A stretch of DNA of 64,000 nt from an uncultured Bacteroidales bacterium (GTDB taxonomy: Bacteria > Bacteroidota > Bacteroidia > Bacteroidales > UBA932): the NCBI GenBank assembly GCA_934695325.1, contig CAKUVD010000003.1, positions 124,001 to 188,000 of the forward strand. The letters run 5' to 3'. A program made the translations under genes and the position numbers. Under the pieces are notes generated by a model. The model worked only from the letters and a program-made list of their open reading frames with translations. It was not told the origin of the DNA and searched no databases. Shown piece by piece: positions 16,617-26,620 of the stretch (the stretch's first letter is position 1; every line of letters starts with the position of its first letter).

Positions 16617-18140
16617 TCAAAATGCTATCGAGACACCCACGCCGGCGACTATGCTCGTTCGGTAGAAATCATCCTGCCCCACTACGGAAAGTGCCTCAGG
16701 AGTGAGTTTGGCAGCCACTGAAGGGTCGATAGGAAGCGCCGCAAGCACAGGGGCGAGCTTGTTGTAAAGCAGGGCTCCATTTCCGCCATAATCCTTCTGC
16801 TCCTTAGTGAAGTGCATAAAGAACGTCTTGTACACGCCAAGGTCAATGTTGATCTTCTTGTTCACGTGAAACTGCGCTCCGAGACCGCCGGAAATCGAAC
16901 TGGTAGAGTAGCTCATATCCGAAATGTACTTGGCGTCATTGCCGAAACCGAATGTGCTGCTGTTGGCTCCGATACTGAGAGTGACAAGTTCGCACACGTC
17001 ATACTCGAGGCCGCCGAGAATCTCAAAGGAATTGTGTTTCAGATAATCCTGCTTGTCATTCCTGTCCGTCTCGTTATTGTACTGCTTGGACTGCTTGTCG
17101 AAATAGTAGTTGAAGCCGAGAGCCACACGGAAATTAGGCTTCACTGAATACTGAGCACCGAGGTTGAGGTTTCCAGGTATGTCCGCAGCTATAGTCTTCC
17201 CGTCATCGAACTGCGATATGCCGGTGGTGTTGGCGTCAGTGCTGTTCTTCAGGCGCACCTTAGTGTTGAACTCATAACGTGCGGAGAAATTGAACTTCCC
17301 TGTCCTATAGTCCACTGAAAGAACAGGTGTATATGCGATGTCCTTCTGATGCGCATTGAGTTCCTTGTCACTCACGAGGTTGCTGGCAATAGGTGCAATC
17401 TGGTCGGCAGGCACCTTGCCTCCTGTAAGCTGGGAGATGACACCTCCGAGGACATCGGCTGCAGGCATCATCTGTCCTCCGGTAGGCTGAAGCTGAATGT
17501 TTCTCAGGCTTCCGTCATAATAATTGGAGATATAATTGAGACGGACACCGGCCGACACGCTCCAGTTCTTGCTGATCTTATACCCTATGTTGATCTGCCC
17601 CGCAAAGTTATACTGCTCACCGGTAAGGCTGATGTCTGCAGAATATGCCGACACTACAGGCGCACCGGCGAGAGTGTTGATCAATGCAGGTATCATCGCC
17701 ACAGGAGCCTCGAAAGAGCCAAGTCCCTGATCATATTTGGCTTTGCCGCCTCCGGAAACAACACCGAAATGGAATGAGCCGAACCAATTATTATGCTTGT
17801 AGACAAGATCCAGATGAGGAAGGACCGGAACGAAAGTCTTTCCTGTATATTTCTTGTAACCCTTTCCTTCATTGTCCACGCCATACTTGAGAGGTTCATA
17901 CGTAGATGTCGTATATCTTCTCTGCACGGCTGTCTGGATATCGATCGCCATATGCCAGCCATTTTCCATAAACGCCACGCCGGCTGGATTGAAGTATGCA
18001 CCCTGGACGCCTATCACGGCGTTCTGTGCAGGATTCCTCAAGAACGCTACATTCTGATTCGTGTTCGTCACATAGCCGCCCGCGAAAGCAGAGGCAGAAG
18101 CAGCGCACAGGGCTGCCGTAATGATCAGTCTTTTATACAT
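16617..18140 (-). CDS. OmpP1/FadL-family outer-membrane transporter
   Basis: The 507-residue precursor has a classic signal peptide ('LIITAALCAASASAFA') followed by the FadL plug-region motif 'RNPAQNA' and 'YFNPAG'. The rest alternates aromatic and polar residues, consistent with a 14-strand beta barrel, ending in 'VSIAF' with a terminal Phe for BAM recognition. FadL-type channels take up hydrophobic compounds such as fatty acids or aromatics. The substrate here is unknown. The gene is monocistronic, with an inverted repeat over its promoter region. Confidence 0.88.
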   Translation of the reverse strand: MYKRLIITAALCAASASAFAGGYVTNTNQNVAFLRNPAQNAVIGVQGAYFNPAGVAFMENGWHMAIDIQTAVQRRYTTSTYEPLKYGVDNEGKGYKKYTGKTFVPVLPHLDLVYKHNNWFGSFHFGVVSGGGKAKYDQGLGSFEAPVAMIPALINTLAGAPVVSAYSADISLTGEQYNFAGQINIGYKISKNWSVSAGVRLNYISNYYDGSLRNIQLQPTGGQMMPAADVLGGVISQLTGGKVPADQIAPIASNLVSDKELNAHQKDIAYTPVLSVDYRTGKFNFSARYEFNTKVRLKNSTDANTTGISQFDDGKTIAADIPGNLNLGAQYSVKPNFRVALGFNYYFDKQSKQYNNETDRNDKQDYLKHNSFEILGGLEYDVCELVTLSIGANSSTFGFGNDAKYISDMSYSTSSISGGLGAQFHVNKKINIDLGVYKTFFMHFTKEQKDYGGNGALLYNKLAPVLAALPIDPSVAAKLTPEALSVVGQDDFYRTSIVAGVGVSIAF

Positions 18141-18177
18141 TTTGTCGCTTTTATTTGTAAAAACAGCGACAAAATTA
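18141..18177 (-). promoter_or_regulatory. Promoter region with inverted repeat upstream of the FadL-type gene
   Basis: On the minus strand TAATTTTG (complement of 18170-18177) fits the -7 consensus. A perfect 9-bp inverted repeat, TTTGTCGCT at 18141-18149 and AGCGACAAA at 18165-18173 with a 15-nt spacer, overlaps this box and reaches the start codon. It could be an operator or an mRNA hairpin hiding the ribosome entry site. Confidence 0.42.
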
Positions 18178-18260
18178 CGCCTATATGACTAAAGTATAAA
18201 AAAAATCGACCAAAAGATATAAAGATAACGTTTTTCAAGCCAGAAAAACCGCCCCAACCG

Positions 18261-19589
18261 TCATTTTGCCGCGGACATTTTACGTATATCGCTGCGGTAC
18301 CTTCCAAGGAAGAACAGTCCCGCCATCGTAAGGCCTATCGGAAATCCCATCCATACGCCCATAACGCCAAAGCCTGCCTTGAAGCCAAGCAGAAACGCCG
18401 CCGGAATGGCTATCAGATAGTAGCTGATGAAGGCGGCATACATTATTGGTTTCACATCCTGCATTCCCCTGAGCACATTGGCGAAACATATCTGAAGTCC
18501 ATCCCCGAACTGATATGCAAAAAGGACGAAGAACAATGAAACAGCCACGGAAGCCACCTCCTGAGAATCCGTGAATACGCCGGCCGCCTGCCAGCGGAAT
18601 GTATAGAGCAGGACAGAAAGCACGACTGAGATGCTGATTATCATCAGGTATCCTTTTCCGGCATACTGACGCACCCCGCTGATGTCCTTGCGTCCGTAGG
18701 CGTTGCTGACAAGAATGGATATGGCAAACGACAGCCCCTGCATCATAAGGAAAAAGAGCTGTGAAATCGTTATCACTACCTGATGCGCAGCCAGTTCCGT
18801 GACACCTATCCAGCCGACCATTATTGCGGCGAACGTGAAAGTGGAGGTCTCCAGTCCCATCTGTATGCTCACCGGATATCCCATACTGAAGATATGGCGC
18901 ATCTTGACCCTGGAAAGAAGAGCGCTCCTGATGGCCTCGGCATACTTCTCCAGAGACTTTGACCGGAAGATATAGATGAAAAAAAACAGCAGCATCACTA
19001 TCCTGGACACCAAGGTACTGATGCCGGCACCGGTCAGCCCGAGCTCCGGGAATCCCAGCTTACCGTATATCAGAACCCAGTTACCGAATATGTTCAGCAG
19101 ATTGCCGAACATAAGCAGGGACATTGACACCACCGGTTTGCAGATTCCGTCGGTGAACTGCTTGAGGACATTGAATCCCAATGCGAATATGGTGGATATG
19201 CCGACTATTATATAATATGTCCGTATATACGGAAGGAGCTCCGGTGCCTGGCCGAACCTGTCAATGAACAGATATATCACCGTAAGCAGGACTATGCCAA
19301 GCAGTCCGATAAGGCTGTTCACGACAATGCCGTTCTTCACGCTGGAGCCGATGCCTTTTATGTTGCCCGTCCCGTGAAATGCGCCGATAACCGGCGTCAT
19401 ACCTGTGGCAAAGCCCAATTCGGTCATAATAAACAGGTTCATTATATTATTCACGAACGATGACGCCGCAAGTTCATTCACGCTGTGCCATCCAATCATT
19501 ATATTGTCGGCGAATGCAAGTATTATGACACACGCCTGTCCCAGCATAATAGGGACTCCGATTTTTAGAATCTCTTTTATCTTGTTCAT
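18261..19589 (-). CDS. MATE-family multidrug/sodium antiporter
   Basis: From the ATG at 19589 ('MNKIKEILKIGVPIMLGQA') the protein has 442 residues and about 12 hydrophobic segments, the size of a NorM/DinF-type MATE exporter. The N-terminal 'FADNIMIGWHSVNELAASS' region and the mid-protein repeat 'MVGWIGVTELAAHQV' show the family's two-bundle internal duplication. Such pumps expel cationic drugs or metabolites using Na+ or H+. The frame is open 39 codons further upstream, but the promoter (19653-19683) lies inside that extension, so the shorter start is right. Confidence 0.9.
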   Translation of the reverse strand: MNKIKEILKIGVPIMLGQACVIILAFADNIMIGWHSVNELAASSFVNNIMNLFIMTELGFATGMTPVIGAFHGTGNIKGIGSSVKNGIVVNSLIGLLGIVLLTVIYLFIDRFGQAPELLPYIRTYYIIVGISTIFALGFNVLKQFTDGICKPVVSMSLLMFGNLLNIFGNWVLIYGKLGFPELGLTGAGISTLVSRIVMLLFFFIYIFRSKSLEKYAEAIRSALLSRVKMRHIFSMGYPVSIQMGLETSTFTFAAIMVGWIGVTELAAHQVVITISQLFFLMMQGLSFAISILVSNAYGRKDISGVRQYAGKGYLMIISISVVLSVLLYTFRWQAAGVFTDSQEVASVAVSLFFVLFAYQFGDGLQICFANVLRGMQDVKPIMYAAFISYYLIAIPAAFLLGFKAGFGVMGVWMGFPIGLTMAGLFFLGRYRSDIRKMSAAK

Positions 19590-19652
19590 AGCATATATTA
19601 TTGTCTGGGGATTTCGCCGGCGGAGAATCTTGCCGTTCACCCGAACTTTATG

Positions 19653-19683
19653 CAAAGATAGTGAAACTCTTCCGGACAGGCAA
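19653..19683 (-). promoter_or_regulatory. Promoter of the MATE gene
   Basis: On the minus strand, TTG (complement of 19681-19683), a 20-nt spacer and TATCTTTG (complement of 19653-19660) match the Bacteroidetes consensus. The -7 box is 63 nt upstream of the chosen ATG. Confidence 0.62.
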
Positions 19684-19757
19684 ACAAGAGAGGCGGCCCA
19701 AGTCAATCACACCCAGGGCCGCCCAGTTACAGTAATGATATCAGTTATGGTGTGAAT

Positions 19758-20204
19758 CTATTTGATGAGTCCCGCAACCTGCGCTTTCTCGTAAGCAAGC
19801 CAGTCACTGCAAGGCACGTAGTTATACGGAACAAATTCTGACATACGGACGAATACCTTGTCCTCATCACACCCCACATATATGTCAAGCATCAGTCCTG
19901 ACGATGCTTCGGGCGCATTCCAGTCCACTTTTGAAGGGTTTTCTCTCAATGCGTTCAATATCTCATTTTTTCTGCTGACCGGAAAGTACTTTATCATCCT
20001 TCTGAAGCGATGGCCCGATGACGGATCCACATAGCCAGACTTGAAGAAGAGGAGCATCAGCATTCCAGGCACGGCAAGACAAGTGCCGAATATATTTACA
20101 GACACAGCAGACGGCAGTATTATAAGCACGATCCCGGTCACTGTCATTGCCAATGAGACTATTACATCACGCAATGCCCTTGCGCGTACAAATTCTTTTT
20201 CCAT
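19758..20204 (-). CDS. Small membrane protein of unknown function
   Basis: This 148-residue protein has two adjacent hydrophobic segments near residues 15-31 and 36-53, separated by 'SVNIFG', then a soluble C-terminal domain ('FPVSRKNEILNALREN', 'YVPCSDWLAYEK'). I do not recognise the family. The two-helix hairpin at the N-terminus suggests an inner-membrane protein with a cytoplasmic domain. It lies on the same strand as the bactofilin/secA group but 140 nt away from it. Confidence 0.6.
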   Translation of the reverse strand: MEKEFVRARALRDVIVSLAMTVTGIVLIILPSAVSVNIFGTCLAVPGMLMLLFFKSGYVDPSSGHRFRRMIKYFPVSRKNEILNALRENPSKVDWNAPEASSGLMLDIYVGCDEDKVFVRMSEFVPYNYVPCSDWLAYEKAQVAGLIK

Positions 20205-20344
20205 AGAGAAATGATTTCAGAATCATCCGACAGACCACGCCGACGGAAGACTCTCGATTATATTATTTATTGATATAATTCCGGAGCATACCCCCGGAGA
20301 ATGAAAACCGGCGGGCAGTGCGAACCGCCCGGGCACGACGCCGG

Positions 20345-20767
20345 CTAACATCTCAGTTTCTTCAGGCTGGCAAGATGATGAGAAAATGAATGGTTCCCTG
20401 ACGGATACAGTTCCGCCGAGGAATGAAATCGCATCGAAGATACAATGCTCACGGTCTTTCCTCCGGTCAGATATGATTTCAGATGAGAGTGGGGCTGCCG
20501 CCCTGTCCGACAACGGACATTCACACCCGTCCCAGGCCACTGTACAGGTACAGTGACGTTCTCAGCCTCGGATAAGGAAAGCGTATTCCAGTCAATATAA
20601 CATCCGCCTCCATCTCCGGCAGTGCAGATGTGACCACTGTCTGACTGTGTGTAGGGACTTAGGATTGTCTCAGATATGGTATCTTCCAAGACCGCCGTAT
20701 CCATAGCCGCCCGCCCGAAAAAGACTGACAAGACAAATACAGCGATTATTTTCAGACACCATTTCAT
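20345..20767 (-). CDS. Small exported protein of unknown function downstream of bactofilin
   Basis: This 140-residue product begins with a signal-like segment ('CLKIIAVFVLSVFFGRA'), followed by an unrecognised Ser/Thr/Gly-rich region with three cysteines. The gene starts 5 nt after the bactofilin stop, so it is probably expressed from the secA-bactofilin transcript. Coding status rests on the long frame, signal peptide and spacing. I find no family resemblance. Confidence 0.5.
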   Translation of the reverse strand: MKWCLKIIAVFVLSVFFGRAAMDTAVLEDTISETILSPYTQSDSGHICTAGDGGGCYIDWNTLSLSEAENVTVPVQWPGTGVNVRCRTGRQPHSHLKSYLTGGKTVSIVSSMRFHSSAELYPSGNHSFSHHLASLKKLRC

Positions 20768-20772
20768 GGAGC

Positions 20773-21177
20773 CTATTCGGAATTTTCAGAGCCGGTCAGC
20801 CCTGCCATAAGGCCTTCAAGTTCCTCTGCGGAAAGCATCTTGCACGTTCCGTCGAAATGCGCTCCCAGTTCGACAACAAGTCTCTGCACGTGCAGATCCC
20901 CATCCACCTCGCAGCTGTCCTTCAAGGTCAATGTATCCTTCACATAGAGGCTTCCTGTCATCTTTCCCCAGAAATCCAGGTTAGTACAGATGATCTCGCC
21001 TTTTATTTCAGCCTTTTCACCTACTACGACACGCCCCTCGGAGCATATACGCCCCTCAAAGCAACCGTCTATACGCAAATCATTCGGCGAGTTGATGTCT
21101 CCCTTTATGACCGTTCCGGTCGAAATCCTGCTGACCTCATTTACATTGACAACAGGAGTCTGTTCCGTCTTACCCAT
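20773..21177 (-). CDS. Bactofilin
   Basis: This 134-residue bactofilin (DUF583) has the right-handed beta-helix core: repeats with alternating Gly and hydrophobic residues such as 'GTVIKGDINSPNDLRIDG' and 'GRVVVGEKAEIKGEI'. Unstructured tails flank it. Bactofilins polymerise without nucleotides into cytoskeletal scaffolds for cell shape or peptidoglycan enzymes. Its ATG overlaps the secA stop by one base (TAATG), so the two are translationally coupled, an arrangement worth noting because bactofilins usually accompany M23 peptidases. Confidence 0.9.
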   Translation of the reverse strand: MGKTEQTPVVNVNEVSRISTGTVIKGDINSPNDLRIDGCFEGRICSEGRVVVGEKAEIKGEIICTNLDFWGKMTGSLYVKDTLTLKDSCEVDGDLHVQRLVVELGAHFDGTCKMLSAEELEGLMAGLTGSENSE

Positions 21178-24100
21178 TATACAAGTCCTTTACCGTGACA
21201 GTTCTTATATTTGAGACCGGAGCCGCAAGGGCAAGGGTCATTCCTTCCGATTTTCTTGTCCACGTGAATCGGCATCCTGGCCTTAGGCTGCGAACCATTC
21301 GTGCTCAAGTCACCGTGCTGAGTCTGCATCTTGGACATTTCGTTCTGTGGACGCTGAGGCTCCCTGGCCTGCTGTGCCTGATCCGGCTCACGCAAGAATA
21401 TCGTGGCGCGCAGAAGGAATGAGAGGACATCCCTGTCAAGTGCCTCAAGCATCGAAGCGAAGAGATTATAACTTTCAATCTTATAGATGACGAGAGGATC
21501 CTTCTGCTCATAAGCGGCATTCTGCACGGACTGACGAAGATCGTCAAGGTCACGGAGCTGCTGTTTCCAATGGTCGTCTATCTGATACAGTATAATGGTC
21601 TTGCTGAGAGACTTGGCCAGTTCCTTGCCCTCTGTCTCGTATGCTTTCTTAAGGTTTATCACCAGCTGCAACACCTTCCTGCCGTCAGTAATCGGAACAG
21701 CTATGTTCTGCCATCTCTCACCCTGCTTCTCGAAAATATCCTTGACAAAAGGATATACCTTGGCGATCATCGCATCCATCCTTCGGCCGTAAGCCTCACG
21801 CATATGGTCGGTCAGGGCCTTCTTGATATCGTCCTTCTTGGAGTCCGACCAGAATTTCTCGTCGAAGCCAGGATCGATGGAGAGCTGCGCCATAAGGTAT
21901 GACGAGAACTCATCATAGCTCATCCCGTCGGCCTTCTCCACAAGAACCTCCGCGGAATCGATCATCATATTCATAACGTCGATCTCTATCCTCTCTCCCG
22001 AGAGGGCGTTACGCCTTCTGGAGTATATGGCCTCACGCTGGTAGTTCATCACGTCATCATACTCAAGAAGCCTCTTACGGATGCCGAAGTTATTCTCCTC
22101 GACCTTGCGCTGAGCCGTCTCGATGCTGTTTGACAGCCACTTGCTCTCAAGTGAATCCTCCTCCGTCATTCCGAGCCTGTCCACTGTGGCGGCTATCTTC
22201 TCGGAACCGAAGAGTCGCATCAGCTTATCCTCGAATGATACATAGAACGCTGATGATCCAGGATCTCCCTGACGTCCGGCACGTCCTCTGAGCTGACGGT
22301 CCACACGACGGCTGTCGTGCCTTTCCGTACCGATTATGGCGAGACCGCCGGCCGCTTTGACCTCTGGAGACAGCTTGATGTCAGTTCCTCGTCCCGCCAT
22401 ATTGGTGGCAACGGTGACGGTGCTTGACTGTCCTGCCTGTGCCACGATTTCCGCTTCACGAGCGAACTGCTTGGCATTAAGCACATTGTGTGGAATTCCA
22501 CGCATCTTCAGCATTCGGCTTAGGAGCTCGGACGTCTCCACATCTGTAGTACCCACGAGAACAGGCCTCCCGGCTGCACGGAGCTCTGCGACCTTGTTGA
22601 TCACTGCGGCGTACTTAGCTTTCTTGGTCTTGTATATCTTGTCAGGCTCATCAATCCTTATCACAGGCTTGTTGGTAGGTATGACCACGACATCCAGCTT
22701 ATAGATGGACCAGAACTCTCCGGCTTCCGTCTCGGCTGTACCTGTCATACCGGCAAGCTTGTGATACATACGGAAGTAGTTCTGCAACGTCACTGTGGCG
22801 AAAGTCTGTGTAGCCGCCTCGACAGCCACATTCTCCTTCGCCTCGACAGCCTGATGCAGGCCGTCGCTCCAGCGCCTTCCCTCCATAATACGGCCAGTCT
22901 GCTCATCCACGATCTTGACCTTGCCGTCTTCAGAAATGATATAGTCCACGTTCTTCTCGAACATAGCGTAGGCCTTCAGGAGCTGTATCATCGTATGGAC
23001 TCGCTCGCTCTTGAGCGCATAGTCTTCCATCAAGGCATCCTTCTTCTCCTGTTTCTCCGCAGGGGTGGCGTCAGATTTCTCTATGTCCGCTACCATAGAT
23101 CCCACGTCAGGAAGTATGAAGAATTCAGGGTCGGAGACCTCAGCCGCAAGCATATCGTGCCCCTTGTCCGTCATATCGACGGAATGCTGCTGTTCGTTTA
23201 TGACAAAATAGAGAGGATCGGTCACTTCAGGCATCTGCCTTTCATTGTCCTGGATATAGAAGTTCTCCGCTTTCTGCATCAGCTGCTTCATTCCAGGCTC
23301 GCTGAGGAACTTGATGAGAGGCTGATATTTAGGAAGTCCCTTATGACAACGGAACAGGAGCTTGGCTCCTTCGTCTTCCTTTCCTTCCGCAATAGCCTTC
23401 TTGGCATCATTGAGAGTCTTGGTGATCAAAGCCCGCTGGCTGCTGTAAAGTTTCTCGACATATGGTCTGAAGAGCTTGAACTGCTCGTCATCCTGAGTCT
23501 TGGCTACAGGGCCGGATATGATGAGAGGTGTCCTGGCGTCGTCGATAAGGACTGAGTCCACCTCATCGACAATGGCGAAATGATGCTTGCGCTGCACCAG
23601 GTCTTTCATACTGGTGGCCATATTGTCACGCAGGTAGTCGAATCCGAACTCATTGTTGGTTCCGAACGTGATGTCGCATTCGTATGCCCGCCTCCTGGCG
23701 TCACTGTTAGGCTCGTGCTTGTCAATGCAATCCACGGAAAGTCCGTGGAACATATACAGAGGGCCCATCCATTCGGAGTCTCGTTTGGAGAGGTAGTCAT
23801 TCACTGTCACCATATGGACGCCCTTCCCAGCCAATGCGTTAAGGAACACCGGCAACGTGGCCACAAGCGTCTTTCCCTCACCTGTCGCCATCTCCGCTAT
23901 CTTTCCTTGATGCAGTACGATACCGCCGATGATCTGGACATCATAATGAATCATATCCCACGTGACCTCATTTCCGCCGGCAAGCCAATGATTCTGCCAA
24001 AGAGCCTTGTCACCTTCGATTTTCACGAAGTCACGCGTGGCGCTGAGGTTTCGGTCGAATTCGGATGCGGTAACCTCGACCACAGGGTTCTGCGCGAATC

Positions 24101-24461
24101 TCCTGGCCGTGGACTTCATTATGGCGAACGCCTCAGGAAGGATCTCATCCAGGACCTTCTCAATCTCCGCATCCTCATCCTTGACGAGTTTGTCGGATTC
24201 TGTGGCAAGCTCTTCCTTGCGATTTACCGGGATATCGCTCTCCAACTGCTGCTTTATCTCGGCTATGCGTTTCTCAAACGGCTCTTCACGCTCACGGATC
24301 TTGAGTTTCAGTTCCTCCGTCTTCGCGCGGAGCTCATCATTTGAAAGTCTGTCAATCTCCTCGTATGCGGCGAGGACCTTCATAAGGATAGGCCTCACCT
24401 GCTTCATATCGCGTTCGGACTTGGTCCCGAACACTTTTTTTATTATATCAACTAATGCCAT
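21177..24461 (-). CDS. secA: Preprotein translocase ATPase SecA
   Basis: SecA drives protein export through SecYEG. From the ATG at 24461 the protein is about 1094 residues, the long form usual in Bacteroidota. Visible landmarks are the Walker A segment '[14 protein letters not shown]', the DEVD box '[12 protein letters not shown]', '[16 protein letters not shown]', '[16 protein letters not shown]' of motif VI, and the C-terminal zinc/SecB site '[15 protein letters not shown]'. The track frame extends 36 codons upstream, but the family starts at 'MALVDIIKK'. A TATATTTG box (complement of 24488-24495) lies 27 nt upstream. Confidence 0.97.
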   Translation of the reverse strand: MALVDIIKKVFGTKSERDMKQVRPILMKVLAAYEEIDRLSNDELRAKTEELKLKIREREEPFEKRIAEIKQQLESDIPVNRKEELATESDKLVKDEDAEIEKVLDEILPEAFAIMKSTARRFAQNPVVEVTASEFDRNLSATRDFVKIEGDKALWQNHWLAGGNEVTWDMIHYDVQIIGGIVLHQGKIAEMATGEGKTLVATLPVFLNALAGKGVHMVTVNDYLSKRDSEWMGPLYMFHGLSVDCIDKHEPNSDARRRAYECDITFGTNNEFGFDYLRDNMATSMKDLVQRKHHFAIVDEVDSVLIDDARTPLIISGPVAKTQDDEQFKLFRPYVEKLYSSQRALITKTLNDAKKAIAEGKEDEGAKLLFRCHKGLPKYQPLIKFLSEPGMKQLMQKAENFYIQDNERQMPEVTDPLYFVINEQQHSVDMTDKGHDMLAAEVSDPEFFILPDVGSMVADIEKSDATPAEKQEKKDALMEDYALKSERVHTMIQLLKAYAMFEKNVDYIISEDGKVKIVDEQTGRIMEGRRWSDGLHQAVEAKENVAVEAATQTFATVTLQNYFRMYHKLAGMTGTAETEAGEFWSIYKLDVVVIPTNKPVIRIDEPDKIYKTKKAKYAAVINKVAELRAAGRPVLVGTTDVETSELLSRMLKMRGIPHNVLNAKQFAREAEIVAQAGQSSTVTVATNMAGRGTDIKLSPEVKAAGGLAIIGTERHDSRRVDRQLRGRAGRQGDPGSSAFYVSFEDKLMRLFGSEKIAATVDRLGMTEEDSLESKWLSNSIETAQRKVEENNFGIRKRLLEYDDVMNYQREAIYSRRRNALSGERIEIDVMNMMIDSAEVLVEKADGMSYDEFSSYLMAQLSIDPGFDEKFWSDSKKDDIKKALTDHMREAYGRRMDAMIAKVYPFVKDIFEKQGERWQNIAVPITDGRKVLQLVINLKKAYETEGKELAKSLSKTIILYQIDDHWKQQLRDLDDLRQSVQNAAYEQKDPLVIYKIESYNLFASMLEALDRDVLSFLLRATIFLREPDQAQQAREPQRPQNEMSKMQTQHGDLSTNGSQPKARMPIHVDKKIGRNDPCPCGSGLKYKNCHGKGLV

Positions 24462-24487
24462 AGTCATTCGATTTTTCTCAAAACGTA

Positions 24488-24495
24488 CAAATATA
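24488..24495 (-). promoter_or_regulatory. Probable -7 box of secA
   Basis: The minus-strand TATATTTG matches TAnnTTTG. The triplet 20 nt further upstream is TTC, one base off the TTG consensus. Confidence 0.4.
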
Positions 24496-24607
24496 GTGAA
24501 ATCCAGCGTCAATATGAAATATCGCGCACTAAAAAAAATCAAACCAGCCTGTTGGAAATGAGAATACAATATTCTATATTAGCCATCATAACCAATAACA
24601 CTGAAGA

Positions 24608-25900
24608 ATGCCACATACATCCAGACGCGGAGCGGAACTTCCCGCCTCCCCTATCAGGAAACTCGCACCTTATGCAGCAAAGGCAGCACGGCGCGGAGTC
24701 AAGGTATATCACCTCAATATCGGACAGCCAGACCTTCCCACTCCGGAAAAGGCGATGGACGCCATCCGGGCCATAGACAGGAGGACACTGGAATACAGCC
24801 CCAGCCAGGGTATGGAGACCCTCAGGCGCAAATTCGCCGCATATTACAGGAAATTCGGAATCGACCTCGAGCCGGATGAGATCATCGTCACTGCCGGAGG
24901 CTCCGAGGCGCTTCTCGCAACGTTCCTGACCTGTTTCGACCCAGGGGACGAGGTCATCATAACAGAACCGGGATATGCGAACTATCTCGGATTCGCAAAA
25001 GCCGCCGGATTGACAGTCAGAGCCGTGACATCCAGGATTGAGGACGGATTCGCCCTCCCGTCGGCGGATGATTTCAAGGCCGCGATAACCCCGAAGACCA
25101 AAGCCATACTCATCTGTAACCCTAACAACCCTACAGGATACCTCTACTCCGCTGAGGAACTGTTCAGGCTGAGGGAGCTGGTCCGCGAACACGACCTGTT
25201 CCTCATTGCGGATGAGGTCTACCGTGAATTCGTCTATACGGACGAACCGTACATATCTGCATTGACCCTATTCGGGATTGAAGACAATGTCATAGTGGTG
25301 GATTCGGTATCGAAGCGTTATTCGGAGTGCGGAATCCGCATTGGTATGGTGGTGACAAGGAATGCGGAAGTCAGGGACGCCCTGATGAGATTCTGCCAGT
25401 CCAGGCTCAGCCCGCCGCTGCTCGGGCAAATCGTTGCTGAAGCTTCAGTCGAAGGGACGGAAACCTATTCGAGGCAATGCTTTGACGAGTACAAGGCGCG
25501 TAGGGATTTCTTCGTCAGCGGACTCAATGCCATTCCCGGTGTCTATTCACCTGTCCCGGAAGGGGCGTTCTACACAGTAGCCAGGCTTCCGGTCGATGAT
25601 GCTGAGGATTTCTGCAAATGGTGCCTAACCGATTTCTGCTGGAAAGAGCACCAGGATGAGGTCAATGCAGATGAAGACGGGATTCATTTCCGCAGTCCGC
25701 TTCCCGGCCCCGACGAATCCTCGCCAGAATATACTGGGGAGACGATAATGATGGCTCCGGCAGCCGGTTTTTATGCCACACCCGGCCTTGGGAGGAATGA
25801 AGTCAGGATGGCTTACGTTCTTGACCGCAAAGAACTGAAGAGAGCCCTGCTCGTGCTCGAGAAAGCCCTGGAAGAATATAACGGGCCCCGCAGGCAATGA
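24608..25900 (+). CDS. PLP-dependent aminotransferase, class I/II
   Basis: This 430-residue fold-type I enzyme shows 'ILICNPNNPTGYLYS', 'FLIADEVYREFVY' and the PLP-lysine region 'SVSKRYSECGIRIG'; an arginine near the C-terminus (in 'GRNEVRMAYVL') would bind the substrate carboxylate. It resembles the AspC/ArAT group that moves amino groups between amino acids and 2-oxoglutarate. Some Bacteroidetes enzymes of this type act on aspartate or aromatic amino acids, and the substrate cannot be fixed here. A C-terminal insertion near residues 345-370 is longer than usual. It is divergent from secA and monocistronic. Confidence 0.88.
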   Translation: MPHTSRRGAELPASPIRKLAPYAAKAARRGVKVYHLNIGQPDLPTPEKAMDAIRAIDRRTLEYSPSQGMETLRRKFAAYYRKFGIDLEPDEIIVTAGGSEALLATFLTCFDPGDEVIITEPGYANYLGFAKAAGLTVRAVTSRIEDGFALPSADDFKAAITPKTKAILICNPNNPTGYLYSAEELFRLRELVREHDLFLIADEVYREFVYTDEPYISALTLFGIEDNVIVVDSVSKRYSECGIRIGMVVTRNAEVRDALMRFCQSRLSPPLLGQIVAEASVEGTETYSRQCFDEYKARRDFFVSGLNAIPGVYSPVPEGAFYTVARLPVDDAEDFCKWCLTDFCWKEHQDEVNADEDGIHFRSPLPGPDESSPEYTGETIMMAPAAGFYATPGLGRNEVRMAYVLDRKELKRALLVLEKALEEYNGPRRQ

Positions 25901-25909
25901 GCCTGCGGG
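25887..25909. terminator. Hairpin over the aminotransferase stop codon
   Basis: CCCGCAGGC (25887-25895) and GCCTGCGGG (25901-25909) form a 9-bp stem; the 5-nt loop holds the TGA stop codon (25898-25900). The convergent cpsB-type gene ends at 25914, so it may serve both genes. No T-run follows. Confidence 0.55.
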
Positions 25910-25913
25910 AGCG

Positions 25914-26618
25914 TCACATAATAGTCTTAAGGAGCGCCACTGTCTTCTTCGACAGAATTTTGCAGGACATCTGACCCTCAAGGGCTCGAAAACGATGACA
26001 GTCAGAACCGACCATACTGTACCAGCCTTTCTCCAGCATCGACTCAGCCTTTCTGGCCTCTTCTTCACCATAGACACCCAATATGGATGGGAGATTCAGC
26101 TGAAACTTCGCACCCATATCTTGCAGACGGGCATAATCCTCATCATTCATATATCTATAGCGTTCCGGGTGGGCGACAATCGGGACATATCCGTAATCAA
26201 AGATGTCCGCAATGATTTCCCATAGGCGCATCGGCGGCGCCCACGTGGAAGTCTCCACAAGAAGTTCGTTGTCACCGTGCAGAAGGAGATCCCGTGCCGC
26301 AAGCCTTTTCTCGAAAAGATTGTCCATCATATTCTCGGAGGCGAGCCGGAGCTCAATGCTCCCGTGCCAGGCTTCCTGCAGTTCGCCGAATCGTCTCTTC
26401 AGTCTGTCCGTAGTGTTAGGGACATCTTCCATTATGTGAGGAGTACACCATACGACTGACACACCCTTCGCCTCAAGAAAAGAGAGAATCTTCAGAGATT
26501 CTTCCAATGTCCCCACACCGTCATCGACTCCGAAGAGGATATGGGAATGGTTGTCTTGGAAGCCTTTCATCAGACCAGTTTCCGCAAGGCTGCTTCTGCT
26601 ATTGAAAAATCCGAACAT
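25914..26618 (-). CDS. CpsB/YwqE-type protein tyrosine phosphatase (PHP family)
   Basis: The 234-residue metal-dependent phosphatase has the PHP motifs 'DNHSHILFGVDDG' near the N-terminus, 'CTPHIM', 'ETSTWAPP' with 'VPIVAHPERYRY', and 'GSDCHRF' near the C-terminus. CpsB/YwqE enzymes dephosphorylate the tyrosine-rich tail of capsule kinases. It lies 2 nt downstream of the Wzc-type kinase gene, forming the usual kinase-phosphatase pair that controls polysaccharide export. Confidence 0.9.
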   Translation of the reverse strand: MFGFFNSRSSLAETGLMKGFQDNHSHILFGVDDGVGTLEESLKILSFLEAKGVSVVWCTPHIMEDVPNTTDRLKRRFGELQEAWHGSIELRLASENMMDNLFEKRLAARDLLLHGDNELLVETSTWAPPMRLWEIIADIFDYGYVPIVAHPERYRYMNDEDYARLQDMGAKFQLNLPSILGVYGEEEARKAESMLEKGWYSMVGSDCHRFRALEGQMSCKILSKKTVALLKTIM

Positions 26619-26620
26619 TC

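Noticed and set aside
20223..20540. 105-codon minus-strand frame
   Set aside because: Overlaps the small exported protein in another frame and lacks a signal or similarity.
22761..24344. Two long plus-strand frames over secA
   Set aside because: secA is intact on the other strand with all motifs, so these are shadows.
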